Below, in pieces: positions 1-7,625 of a DNA stretch of 13,867 nt. Position numbers and translations under genes: made by a program. The DNA comes from Gammaproteobacteria bacterium (lineage in GTDB: Bacteria > Pseudomonadota > Gammaproteobacteria > UBA9214): contig JAOULY010000020.1 of the NCBI GenBank assembly GCA_029881775.1, forward strand, positions 1 through 13,867, written 5' to 3'. The notes below the pieces were generated by a model, which saw only the letters and a program-made list of their open reading frames with translations, was not told the origin of the DNA and made no database searches. The number at the start of each line of letters is the position of its first letter. Position 1 is the stretch's first letter.

Positions 1-909
1 CTCCTCAGGGGCGTATTGCCCGGCGTCGAGGATACGGTGTCTGATGTGGTGAGCCACATCATTGGCGGAGACATAAATCTTCTGCAGGAAGGCGAATACG
101 GCATTATTCTCGGCAGCGAGCTGGCCTCGGCGCTCGGTGCCGGAATCGGTGATGCCGTCACTGTCGTCTCGCCCCAGGTCATTGTCGGTCCGACCGGAAT
201 CATGCCGCGGCTGCGCCGCTTTACCGTGGTGGCCCTGTTCGAGGTCGGCATGTTCGAATATGACCGTGGCGTGGCGCTGGTACATATCAAGGATGCGGCG
301 CGCCTGTTCCGGCTGGATGGCAATGTCACCGGGCTGCGACTGAAGCTGGATGATGTATTCGATGCGCCGACTGTCAGTAAACAGCTGTATGACAAGTTGC
401 AGGGTGACTATCTCATTGAAGACTGGACGCGGAGGCACGCCAATTTCTTCCGCGCGGTAAAGACTGAAAAGCGTGTCATGTTCATTATTCTTACACTGAT
501 TGTCGCGGTTGCCGCCTTTAATATCGTTTCAACCCTGATTATGGTTGTTACCGACAAGCGTGCGGATATCGCGATCCTGCGGACCCTTGGTGCCACGCCG
601 CGTTCAATTATGCTGATATTTATCATCCAGGGAGTGGTTATCGGGGTGCTGGGAACCGCGCTCGGTGTAGCCGGTGGCGTCGCGCTGGCGCTGAATATTG
701 AAACGATTGTTCCGGCAATCGAGAATTTCTTCAACGTGCAGTTCCTGTCGGCAGATGTGTACTACATCAGCGATGTTCCCTCGGAGTTGCACTGGGACGA
801 TGTCTGGCGCATGGCGGCAGTGGCAATGGGGCTGAGCCTGCTGGCGACACTGTACCCTGCCTGGCGGGCGGCCCGCACACACCCGGCAGAGGCGTTGCGT
901 TATGAGTAA
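1..909 (+). CDS. LolC/LolE-family lipoprotein-releasing permease, 3' part
   Basis: The reading frame is open from the first base, so the gene begins upstream and only its last 302 residues are here. It is the membrane subunit of the LolCDE ABC transporter, which extracts lipoproteins from the inner membrane and passes them to LolA. The visible part holds the end of the periplasmic domain (about residues 1-155) and the FtsX-type membrane domain. Hydrophobic spans lie near residues 160-182, 202-232 and 271-287. The C-terminus, PAWRAARTHPAEALRYE, is the typical ending of this family. The stop overlaps the lolD start by 8 bp, so the two are translationally coupled. No second permease follows lolD; a partner could lie upstream, or this could be a single LolF-like permease working as a homodimer. 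For that reason I give no C/E symbol. Family assignment is firm, subtype open. Confidence 0.93.
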   Translation, partial: LLRGVLPGVEDTVSDVVSHIIGGDINLLQEGEYGIILGSELASALGAGIGDAVTVVSPQVIVGPTGIMPRLRRFTVVALFEVGMFEYDRGVALVHIKDAARLFRLDGNVTGLRLKLDDVFDAPTVSKQLYDKLQGDYLIEDWTRRHANFFRAVKTEKRVMFIILTLIVAVAAFNIVSTLIMVVTDKRADIAILRTLGATPRSIMLIFIIQGVVIGVLGTALGVAGGVALALNIETIVPAIENFFNVQFLSADVYYISDVPSELHWDDVWRMAAVAMGLSLLATLYPAWRAARTHPAEALRYE

Positions 910-1594
910 CGTGATCGAGTGCCGCGGGGTGCAAAAGAAGTTCCTGGAAGGGCGCCATGCGCTGGAGATTCTCAAGGGCATCGACCTGGACATTGCGTCG
1001 GGGGAGCAGGTTGCCATCATGGGCGCATCCGGCAGTGGCAAGAGCACCCTGCTGCATATACTGGGCGGTCTTGACGAACCGACTGCAGGGACTGTCCGGA
1101 TTGACGGGCAGGCAATATCCGGCCTGTCTGCACCGGCGCTCGGACGACTGCGTAATTCCGCGCTCGGTTTCGTATACCAGTTCCACCACCTGTTGCCGGA
1201 ATTCTCGGCACTGGAGAACGTTGCCATGCCGCTGCTGGTGCGTGGCATCGAACCGGCCATTGCCGCAGCACAGGCAACAGAGATGCTGGAACGCGTTGGT
1301 TTATCGGCACGGCTCACGCACAAGCCGGGGGAGCTGTCGGGCGGTGAGCGGCAGCGCGCGGCGGTGGCGCGGGCACTGGTCACGCATCCGCGTTGCGTAA
1401 TCGCGGATGAACCGACCGGCAATCTCGATCAGCATAATGCTGCACAGGTCTATGGCCTGATGCTGGAATTGAACCAGGCGCTCGGTACCAGTCTGCTGGT
1501 GGCGACGCACGACCCGGGCATTGCCGCCCGCATGGACCGCATTATTCATCTGGATGACGGTTATCTGAGGGAAACTGTCGATAATCACAATTAA
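902..1594 (+). CDS. lolD: Lipoprotein-releasing ABC transporter ATPase LolD
   Basis: This 230-residue cytoplasmic ATPase powers release of outer-membrane lipoproteins by the Lol permease. All ABC motifs are intact: Walker A GASGSGKST (41-49), Q-loop Q93, signature LSGGERQ (145-151), Walker B CVIADE (165-170), D-loop GNLD (173-176) and switch histidine H203. The stretch FVYQFHHLLPEFSALENV (90-107) is characteristic of LolD within the MacB/LolD/FtsE group. Length equals the usual family size. The ATG lies inside the last codons of the upstream permease gene (8-bp overlap), which fixes the start and indicates co-expression. MacB or FtsE are the alternatives, but the LolC/E-type neighbour and this motif favour LolD. 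Confidence 0.95.
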   Translation: MSNVIECRGVQKKFLEGRHALEILKGIDLDIASGEQVAIMGASGSGKSTLLHILGGLDEPTAGTVRIDGQAISGLSAPALGRLRNSALGFVYQFHHLLPEFSALENVAMPLLVRGIEPAIAAAQATEMLERVGLSARLTHKPGELSGGERQRAAVARALVTHPRCVIADEPTGNLDQHNAAQVYGLMLELNQALGTSLLVATHDPGIAARMDRIIHLDDGYLRETVDNHN

Positions 1595-1623
1595 GTAAAT
1601 TCTTATCATGTTCAGGGAAGAGC

Positions 1624-3921
1624 ATGACATTCCAGGTAATTTCATTCGTTGCAGGCGTTCTTGTCCTGCACTTACAGGCGAAACTTCCAGCAATTTCCAG
1701 CCTGTTGCTGGTCGCTGCAGCCCTGATATTTCTCACCAGCCGGCGGTTACGGCCCGTGGCTATCTTCAGCCTCGGCTTTCTATGGGCCGCGTTTCACAAC
1801 ATGCTTCTGACAGCACAGGGGCTGCCCGAGGACCTGCAGGGCAGGACACTGCTGATCGAGGGGGTGGTGCTGGAACGCCCGCCGGCTACGAGCGGGATCC
1901 GCATGCGTTTTTTACTAAAGGCTGATCGGCTGGATACGGGAGAAGGCTGGCAGTCATTTGCAACGCGGGTGCGACTGGACTGGTACGGTGAACATGGTGA
2001 TCCTCAGCCAGGCGAGCGCTGGCAACTTGCCGTCAGGCTCAGGCGGCCCGGTGGTTATGCCAACCCGGGTGGATTCGATTACGAGCAGTGGCTTTACCGG
2101 GAGCGAATTCGCGCCACCGGCTACGTTCGTACTGACGACCGCAACCGGCATGTCGGCAGCGGGTCGGTTGCAGTGATTGATTCCATTCGCAACAGCCTGT
2201 CGGCAACCATGGCTGCTGATGCAGAGTCGCGTCCGTCCATGGCGCTGGTGCAGGCCTTGACTGTCGGGCAGCGCAACCGCATCAGCCAGGACCAGTGGCA
2301 AATACTGCGTGCGACCGGTACCAGTCACCTGATGGCGATATCCGGATTGCACATCAGTCTGGTTGCCGGGCTGGTATTCGGCTGCGTCAGGTTCGCGTGG
2401 GCGCGTTCTGCCATGCTGTCAACGCAGCTGTTGCCGGTGCGTGCGGCGGCGCTGGCAGCGCTGTTGGCTGCGACGCTGTATGCGTTGCTGTCCGGCTTTG
2501 CGATTCCGGCGCAACGCGCACTGATCATGGTTGCACTGCTGATGGTGGCGCTTATGTCGGGCCGGCGTGCAACGTTCCCCGGTGTGATCAGCATTGCGGC
2601 ACTGCTAACCCTGTTGCTGGATCCCGTGTCAATCCTGTCTGCCGGGTGGTGGTTGTCATTCAGTGCCGTTACGATTATTGCGTGGTTCGCCATCGGCCGA
2701 ACCGGGTACCGTTACCCGTCGCATCGCTGGTTCCTCATGCCGGTCATACTGGCGATCTGCATGATGCCGTTGTTGATCCTGTTTTTTCAGCAAGTCTCGC
2801 TGGTTGCGCCACTGGCAAATATCGTGGCGGTTCCCTGGGTCAGCTTCCTGGTGGTGCCGCTGGCACTGACCGGCACGGTGATGTGTGCCTTCAGCGAACC
2901 GGCCGGTCTCGCCGTGTTGCAGCTCTCGGCCTGGATACTGGATATATTGTGGCAGGCGCTGGCCTGGCTTGCTGACCTGGACATGGCACTTGCATCATGG
3001 TCGCAGCCGGCAGGCAGTCAGCTGCTGCTGGCGTCACTCGGTATGGCATGCCTGTTTGTTCCCCGCGGGATGCCGGGTCGCTGGGCAGGCGTCATGCTGT
3101 TGCTACCCATGCTGCTTGCCGCGCGTCTGCAGCCGGCGCCGAATGAGGTCCGGGTGTCGCTGCTGGATGTTGGCCAGGGACTGTCGGCGGTTATAAGGAC
3201 GGCCAGGCACACGCTGGTATACGATACCGGTCCCGCATTCGGCAGCCATTTCGATACCGGTCGGGCAGTGCTTGTTCCCTATCTGCGTAGCCAGGGAATT
3301 ACACATGTCGACCGCCTGCTTATCAGTCACGGTGACAATGACCACATTGGCGGGGCACGTTCGCTGCTGGCGGCTTATCCGGCCGACGAGGTGTTGTCCA
3401 GTGTGCCGTTCGAGTATGACGGGCGTGAAGCAACTGCATGCCGCCGGGGCATGCAGTGGTCCTGGGACGGTGTCATGTTCACGGTAATGCACCCGCAGAA
3501 CGGGGACGGCCACACCGGCAATGATGCCTCGTGTGTGCTGAGGATAAGCGTGGCGGGTGGTCTGCGGCTGCTGTTGACCGGTGATATCGAGCGTGCCGGT
3601 GAGCATGACCTGCTGGTGCATTACGGCGAGGAGCTGAAAAGTTCGGTGCTGGTCGTTCCCCACCATGGCAGCCGGACCTCGTCGACCGCTACTTTCGTAG
3701 CCGCTGTCAGTCCTGCGCTGGCACTGGTTCCGGCCGGGCACAGGAACCGTTACCGCTTCCCGCGACCCGAGGTAATGGCGCGCTATAAAGAAAACGGCAG
3801 CCAGGTACTGGAAACCGGCAAATCGGGTGCCATTTCGGTCATATTGAGGCCACACGCGAGGCACCCCGTGGTGAGTCGTTTCCGCCAGTCATGGCCGCGC
3901 CTGTGGCGTCGAACGGAGTGA
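1624..3921 (+). CDS. comEC: ComEC/Rec2 DNA internalization channel
   Basis: The 765-residue protein has the three-part ComEC layout: an N-terminal hydrophobic and DUF4131-like region (1-180), a polytopic competence domain (about 190-500) and a C-terminal metallo-beta-lactamase-like domain (about 505-750). SGLHIS (240-245) is the hallmark of the competence domain. The C-terminal domain carries HGDNDH (569-574), TGD (D654) and PHHGS (H680, H681), so the probable nuclease metal site looks complete. Known role of the family: passage of single-stranded DNA through the inner membrane during natural transformation. The ATG is preceded by AGGGAAG at a suitable distance and lies 29 bp after lolD. No pilus or other competence gene is in this window, so competence itself is not shown. 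Confidence 0.95.
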   Translation: MTFQVISFVAGVLVLHLQAKLPAISSLLLVAAALIFLTSRRLRPVAIFSLGFLWAAFHNMLLTAQGLPEDLQGRTLLIEGVVLERPPATSGIRMRFLLKADRLDTGEGWQSFATRVRLDWYGEHGDPQPGERWQLAVRLRRPGGYANPGGFDYEQWLYRERIRATGYVRTDDRNRHVGSGSVAVIDSIRNSLSATMAADAESRPSMALVQALTVGQRNRISQDQWQILRATGTSHLMAISGLHISLVAGLVFGCVRFAWARSAMLSTQLLPVRAAALAALLAATLYALLSGFAIPAQRALIMVALLMVALMSGRRATFPGVISIAALLTLLLDPVSILSAGWWLSFSAVTIIAWFAIGRTGYRYPSHRWFLMPVILAICMMPLLILFFQQVSLVAPLANIVAVPWVSFLVVPLALTGTVMCAFSEPAGLAVLQLSAWILDILWQALAWLADLDMALASWSQPAGSQLLLASLGMACLFVPRGMPGRWAGVMLLLPMLLAARLQPAPNEVRVSLLDVGQGLSAVIRTARHTLVYDTGPAFGSHFDTGRAVLVPYLRSQGITHVDRLLISHGDNDHIGGARSLLAAYPADEVLSSVPFEYDGREATACRRGMQWSWDGVMFTVMHPQNGDGHTGNDASCVLRISVAGGLRLLLTGDIERAGEHDLLVHYGEELKSSVLVVPHHGSRTSSTATFVAAVSPALALVPAGHRNRYRFPRPEVMARYKENGSQVLETGKSGAISVILRPHARHPVVSRFRQSWPRLWRRTE

Positions 3922-3933
3922 GTGCGGTGAAGT

Positions 3934-3961
3934 TTGGCTATTGACGTAAATACAGTATGAT
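3934..3961 (+). promoter_or_regulatory. Candidate sigma-70 promoter before exbB
   Basis: TTGGCT (3934-3939) and TATGAT (3956-3961) are separated by 16 bp in the short gap after comEC. Each hexamer differs from consensus by one or two bases. A start site would fall about 35 bp before the exbB GTG. It would let exbB-exbD-lpxK-ycaR-kdsB be transcribed apart from lolD-comEC. This rests on pattern matching only. Confidence 0.35.
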
Positions 3962-4005
3962 TCTCACCGGTTACGTTGGCTGGCAATAAAAAGGACGGTG
4001 ATACG

Positions 4006-4632
4006 GTGCTGGAACTGGTGAAAGCGGGCGGCTGGCTGATGCTGCCCATCATTTTATGCTCGATCATCGCGGTAGCCATTATCGCGGAACGACTGTGGTC
4101 CCTGCGCCTGCGCAGGGTATTACCGAAACACCTGGTGGCGCAGGTCTGGCGTTGGGAGAAAATTCACCAGCTCGACGACGAGCATATGCGCGAGTTGCAG
4201 GCCAGTTCTCCGCTGGGCTCTATCCTGGCAGCCGGCATTGTCAATCGCCACCAGAACCGGACAGTCATGAAGGAAAGCATCGAGGATACCGGCCGCCACG
4301 TGGTGCATGAACTCGAGCGCTACCTGAATACGCTGGGCACCATTGCGGCGATTACGCCGCTACTGGGCCTGCTCGGCACGGTTATCGGCATGATCAAGGT
4401 CTTTTCGGCGATCACCACCCAGGGGGTCGGGAATCCGGGCGCGCTGGCCGGTGGTATTTCGGAGGCGCTGCTGACCACGGCTGCCGGCATGTCGGTCGCG
4501 ATACCGACGCTGATGTTTTACCGGTACTTCAGGGGCCGCGTCAGGATGCTGGTGTTGCGCATGGAGCAGGAAGCCATGCTGATGGTCGAAATCATGCATG
4601 GAACGCGCAAGCCGGGCAGGGGTGACAAGTGA
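4006..4632 (+). CDS. exbB: ExbB/TolQ/MotA-family proton-channel protein (ExbB-like)
   Basis: ExbB-type proteins form the inner-membrane ring that, with ExbD, turns the proton gradient into force for a TonB-type partner. I chose GTG at 4006 over the TTG at 3976. The GTG is preceded by AAGGA (3991-3995), and it gives a 208-residue protein beginning MLELVKAGGW, the usual N-terminus of this family. Three membrane spans are visible: about 11-27, 108-135 and 155-178. The region LGLLGTVIGM in the second span is the conserved channel helix. The stop overlaps exbD by 4 bp (GTGA). No tonB is present. Position before lpxK matches the gammaproteobacterial exbBD-lpxK block, where the partner is not obvious. 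TolQ is less likely because tolR/tolA/tolB are absent. Confidence 0.88.
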   Translation: MLELVKAGGWLMLPIILCSIIAVAIIAERLWSLRLRRVLPKHLVAQVWRWEKIHQLDDEHMRELQASSPLGSILAAGIVNRHQNRTVMKESIEDTGRHVVHELERYLNTLGTIAAITPLLGLLGTVIGMIKVFSAITTQGVGNPGALAGGISEALLTTAAGMSVAIPTLMFYRYFRGRVRMLVLRMEQEAMLMVEIMHGTRKPGRGDK

Positions 4633-5048
4633 ACCTGCAGCCGGACGACAGTGACGAACCGGATGTCAACCTGACGCCGTTGATCGACGTTGTATTCCTG
4701 CTGCTGATTTTCTTCATGGTGTCGACCACGTTCGAGCACCAGTCCCGCATCCAGGTCGAATTGCCGGAGGCGAGTGCAGAGCCGACCACGCCGGAAGCCG
4801 AGTCACTCGAAATTATCGTCGATGCGCAGGGGCGCTATTTCATTGGCGATGAGCAGGTAGTCAATTCGCAACTGAAAACCCTGAAGGGGGCCATTGCCAA
4901 TGTGCTTGGTGATCGAACCGACATACCGGTGATTGTGCGTGCGGATGCGAATTCGCCCCACCAGTCCGTGGTGACGGTCCTTGATGCGACCAGCCAGCTT
5001 GGTTTGACACGAATTTCACTCGCCACGACCCGGTCAACATCGGAGTAG
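4629..5048 (+). CDS. exbD: ExbD/TolR-family biopolymer transport protein
   Basis: This 139-residue partner of the ExbB-like protein has the expected shape: a short cytoplasmic N-terminus, one membrane span (about 17-35) and a periplasmic domain. The motif VNLTPLIDVVFLLLIFF (13-29) is diagnostic, and D20 is the conserved membrane aspartate that carries protons. It starts with GTG inside the exbB stop, so translation is probably coupled. A small hairpin (GCGTT/AACGC, loop CCAG, 5050-5063) follows the TAG, but no T-run is present, so I do not call a terminator. ExbD rather than TolR is inferred from the neighbours. Confidence 0.9.
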   Translation: MNLQPDDSDEPDVNLTPLIDVVFLLLIFFMVSTTFEHQSRIQVELPEASAEPTTPEAESLEIIVDAQGRYFIGDEQVVNSQLKTLKGAIANVLGDRTDIPVIVRADANSPHQSVVTVLDATSQLGLTRISLATTRSTSE

Positions 5049-5077
5049 CGCGTTCCAGAACGCAGGGCACGTACCGC

Positions 5078-6079
5078 ATGAAGCGTCTGGACTACTACTG
5101 GTACGCGCGCAGCCCATGGCTGTTGCTGCTGACGCCGTTTTCACTGTTGTTCCGCCTGGTAGCGGCCACACGCCGGCTGGCATATCGCAGTGGCCTGTTG
5201 CGCAGCAGGCGCGTGGGCGTACCCGTTATCGTGGTCGGGAATATCACCGTGGGCGGTACCGGCAAGACCCCGCTGGTCGCGTGGCTGGCCGGATACCTGC
5301 GTGACAGGGGCTACCGGCCGGGTATCGTCGCGCGCGGTTATGGCGGTAACGCCAGCCAGTGGCCACAACAGGTTCGTCCCGACAGCAACCCGGCAACGGT
5401 TGGCGACGAGGCGGTTATGCTGGCCGGGCGTACCCAATGTCCGATGGCAGTCGGCCCCGATCGCTATGCAGCTGCCTGCGCACTCGTTCAACACAGTGAC
5501 TGTAGCATTATCATCAGTGATGACGGGTTGCAGCACTACGCGCTGGCGCGTGACATCGAGATCGCCGTCATCGACGGTATTCGCCGTTTTGGTACCGGGT
5601 TTATGCTACCGGCCGGACCCTTGCGTGAGCCTGTTTCACGGCTGGACTCCGTTGACCTGATTGTCGTGAATGGACTCGGCGCCGGTCGCGAACATCGCAT
5701 GCACATGCGTACCGGCGATGCCTTCAGACTGGTTGACGGGGCACGGCGACCGCTGGCGGATTTCAAGTCTGAATCCGTCCATGCCGTTGCCGGCATCGGT
5801 AATCCGCAGCGGTTTTTCCGGGCATTGTCACAGGATATTCGCGCAGTAGAACAGCACGAATTTCCCGACCATCATCATTATCGTCCGGAGGATATTGCCT
5901 TCGGTGACGATCGTCCGGTACTCATGACGGAGAAGGATGCGGTAAAATGTCGCTACTTTGCCGGTGACAATGTCTGGTACGTGCCGGCGGAAGTTGAATT
6001 AAGCGATGAATTCAGAAAACGCCTGGATGAGTTGCTCGAGCTGCGCGCACCAACTGTGGCGGATGCCGTTCACCTGTAA
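5078..6079 (+). CDS. lpxK: Tetraacyldisaccharide 4'-kinase LpxK
   Basis: LpxK phosphorylates the 4' position of tetraacyldisaccharide-1-phosphate to make lipid IVA on the cytoplasmic side of the inner membrane. The 333-residue length is normal for the family. An N-terminal hydrophobic/amphipathic segment (about 12-30) fits membrane association. The P-loop GNITVGGTGKT spans 54-64, and SDDGLQH (147-153) holds the conserved acidic/histidine motif. EFPDHHHY near residue 264 and LMTEKDAVK near 285-293 are further family blocks. The start ATG lies 29 bp after exbD with only a weak ribosome-binding site. It is followed at once by ycaR and kdsB, the usual neighbours; KdsB supplies the sugar next added to lipid IVA. 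Confidence 0.96.
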   Translation: MKRLDYYWYARSPWLLLLTPFSLLFRLVAATRRLAYRSGLLRSRRVGVPVIVVGNITVGGTGKTPLVAWLAGYLRDRGYRPGIVARGYGGNASQWPQQVRPDSNPATVGDEAVMLAGRTQCPMAVGPDRYAAACALVQHSDCSIIISDDGLQHYALARDIEIAVIDGIRRFGTGFMLPAGPLREPVSRLDSVDLIVVNGLGAGREHRMHMRTGDAFRLVDGARRPLADFKSESVHAVAGIGNPQRFFRALSQDIRAVEQHEFPDHHHYRPEDIAFGDDRPVLMTEKDAVKCRYFAGDNVWYVPAEVELSDEFRKRLDELLELRAPTVADAVHL

Positions 6080-6101
6080 TCTGGTCTGACTGGAGAGTTA
6101 C

Positions 6102-6281
6102 ATGGACAAGAAGTTGCTGGAAATTCTCGCTTGCCCGGTGTGCAAGGGTCCGTTGTTATACAGAAAAGATGCGCAGGAACTCGTGTGCAAGGCAGACCGG
6201 CTGGCATTTCGCATTGAAAATGATATTCCGGTCATGCTTGCAGAAGAGGCGCGCGCTATCCCGGTTGACGAGGCGCTCTGA
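6102..6281 (+). CDS. ycaR: YcaR/UPF0434 (Trm112-like) small protein
   Basis: This 59-codon gene lies between lpxK and kdsB. It begins MDKKLLEILACPVCKGPL and continues through LAFRIENDIPVMLAEEAR, a close match in pattern to E. coli YcaR. The Trm112-type signature CPVCKG (11-16) is present. Only one further cysteine, C29, is visible, so a full four-cysteine zinc site is not evident, as is usual for this short bacterial form. GGAGAG (6092-6097) gives a good ribosome-binding site. The role is unknown; relatives of Trm112 activate methyltransferases. The gap to kdsB is only 11 bp, consistent with one operon. Confidence 0.93.
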   Translation: MDKKLLEILACPVCKGPLLYRKDAQELVCKADRLAFRIENDIPVMLAEEARAIPVDEAL

Positions 6282-6292
6282 TATCTCCGGCC

Positions 6293-7045
6293 ATGCCTGA
6301 TCTGCTCTACAAGGTTGTTATTCCGGCCCGTTATGGTTCGACCCGCTTGCCGGGCAAGCCGCTGTTACCCATTGCCGGTAAACCCATGCTGCAACATGTT
6401 TACGAACGCGCATTGGGCAGTGGTGCCGATGAAGTAGTTATTGCAACTGATGACGCGCGCATCGAGGAAGTGGCGACCGGTTTCGGTGCGGTAGTTTGCA
6501 TGACGTCTACCACGCATACATCCGGTACCGAGCGAATCGCGGAAGTGACCGATACGCTCGGCTGGCCGGATGACAGTATTGTCGTCAACGTGCAGGGCGA
6601 CGAGCCGTTGCTGCCGCCAGTCTTGATACGGCAGGTTGCGACCGGTTTGTCCCGAAATAAAGACGCCGTGGTGGCCACGCTGGCCAGCCCCCTGACGGAT
6701 GCGGGCGAATGGCGCGACCCGAATGTGGTCAAGGTGGTGCTCGACAAACGTGGCTATGCATTGTATTTCAGTCGCGCGACGATCCCGTTTGACCGTGATG
6801 ATGACAAGGGTGTGCAGGGTGTTGCCGCGTTGCGGCACCTGGGACTGTATGCATACCGCACGGATTTTCTGCAGGCGTACAGCACGCTCGCGCCGGCGCC
6901 GCTCGAGGACATTGAAAAACTCGAGCAGTTAAGGGTGCTGTGGCACGGGTTGCGGATTCATGTCGGTATCGCAGAGGAGCAGCCGGGCCCGGGCGTTGAT
7001 ACCCGCGAAGACCTCGCACGCGTTGCTGCGCTACTGGGCGGGTGA
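6293..7045 (+). CDS. kdsB: 3-deoxy-manno-octulosonate cytidylyltransferase KdsB
   Basis: KdsB makes CMP-Kdo from CTP and Kdo in the cytoplasm, the activated sugar for the LPS inner core. The 250-residue length is typical. The nucleotide-binding start IPARYGSTRLPGKPL (10-24) contains the conserved R13, S16, R18 and K22. HTSGTERIAE (75-84) and NVQGDEP (99-105) are the other KdsB hallmarks, with D103 as the likely metal ligand. The gene ends with the usual DTREDLARV block. The start has a poor Shine-Dalgarno, but it aligns with the family start and lies 11 bp after ycaR. Its last 15 bp overlap the 3' end of a - strand PilZ gene. Confidence 0.96.
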   Translation: MPDLLYKVVIPARYGSTRLPGKPLLPIAGKPMLQHVYERALGSGADEVVIATDDARIEEVATGFGAVVCMTSTTHTSGTERIAEVTDTLGWPDDSIVVNVQGDEPLLPPVLIRQVATGLSRNKDAVVATLASPLTDAGEWRDPNVVKVVLDKRGYALYFSRATIPFDRDDDKGVQGVAALRHLGLYAYRTDFLQAYSTLAPAPLEDIEKLEQLRVLWHGLRIHVGIAEEQPGPGVDTREDLARVAALLGG

Positions 7046-7450
7046 GCCCGACTCAGAGGCGGCGATGACTTCCTCAATATGGCTTTCAAGGCGATTGTAA
7101 TCGGTCTTTCGCAGTTCACTGAATTGTATCCCGATATGGTACGTGTCCTGCGCGAGACGTTCCGTGTGTATGACCAGGCTATTCAGGTCCATGTTCATCG
7201 CACGCCGGTTGGTCGGGTGCAGTGAAAATTTTATGCAGACAGAGACATCCGCGACTTGTCCGGGTGTGTGTTGTTCTGCCGGGATAATGGCCGTGTAGGT
7301 CGCCAGGTCACACTCGACTTTCAGTCCGCCGACTGACAGATTGATAATAGTCGCGTCGTGCAGCTGCGCGCCGGGCAATCCCAGCCGGCAAGGAATCGAT
7401 GTCTTGATTCGCTCGTGCTTGCGATCAATGGCAAAATGCTGTTTATCCAT
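7031..7450 (-). CDS. Single-domain PilZ protein, putative c-di-GMP receptor
   Basis: A 139-residue protein encoded against the flow of the surrounding genes. It shows both halves of the PilZ c-di-GMP signature: RKHER (10-14, RxxxR) and NLSVGG (37-42, matching [D/N]xSxxG). A beta-rich C-terminus follows, with no membrane segment. From the family I infer binding of cyclic di-GMP; which process it controls (motility, exopolysaccharide, adhesion) cannot be read from here. The ATG is at 7448-7450. An upstream start in another frame would not add PilZ sequence. The 3' end overlaps kdsB by 15 bp tail to tail, so transcription of either gene makes antisense RNA to the other's end. Confidence 0.85.
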   Translation of the reverse strand: MDKQHFAIDRKHERIKTSIPCRLGLPGAQLHDATIINLSVGGLKVECDLATYTAIIPAEQHTPGQVADVSVCIKFSLHPTNRRAMNMDLNSLVIHTERLAQDTYHIGIQFSELRKTDYNRLESHIEEVIAASESGSPAQ

Positions 7451-7506
7451 GCCTGTCTGGTTTCAGGTTGCCGGCCCTGTTGGCGCGGTATGCCGGTATC
7501 GCACAT

Positions 7507-7526
7507 ATTATAGTGCGCGCTATAAT
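7507..7526. promoter_or_regulatory. Divergent -10 palindrome between the PilZ and phosphatase genes
   Basis: ATTATAGTGCGCGCTATAAT is an inverted repeat with a single mismatched pair. It places TATAAT on the + strand (7521-7526) facing the phosphatase gene, and TATAAT on the - strand (7512-7507) facing the PilZ gene. The -35 regions are weak: + strand TTGGCG (7480-7485) is off-spacing, and - strand TTGGCA (7531-7526) is only 13 bp from its TATAAT. It could be a pair of face-to-face promoters or a regulator site. Confidence 0.4.
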
Positions 7527-7610
7527 GCCAAGGTTACCAGAAAACCGGTTCGTCGCGTTACGGGCCGCCACAGTCTCGATTATCCTGGCATTGAATGTAG
7601 CCGGGCGGAA

Positions 7611-7622
7611 AAGTGATCACTT
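7611..7622. promoter_or_regulatory. Perfect 12-bp palindrome before the phosphatase start
   Basis: AAGTGATCACTT is a perfect palindrome ending 3 bp before the ATG at 7626. It overlaps the end of the purine-rich stretch GGAAAAG (7608-7613), the only candidate ribosome-binding site. It could be an operator half or could fold in the mRNA and hinder initiation. Function is not shown by the sequence. Confidence 0.3.
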
Positions 7623-7625
7623 CGT

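Noticed and set aside
604..1422. 272-residue open frame on the - strand over the permease gene and lolD
   Set aside because: It is antisense to two clear genes with intact motifs; no recognisable domain.
3103..3864. 253-residue open frame on the - strand within comEC
   Set aside because: It overlaps the ComEC nuclease-like domain, which is fully conserved on the + strand.
3941..3961. TTGACG as -35 for TATGAT before exbB
   Set aside because: The spacer would be only 9 bp; TTGGCT with 16 bp is the better partner.
5050..5063. GCGTT-CCAG-AACGC hairpin after exbD as a terminator
   Set aside because: The stem is only 5 bp, no T-run follows, and lpxK begins 15 bp later on the same strand.
7588..7606. 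Possible sigma-54 promoter (TGGCA...GC) upstream of the phosphatase gene
   Set aside because: The GG to GC spacing is one base too long and the TTGC box is not matched.
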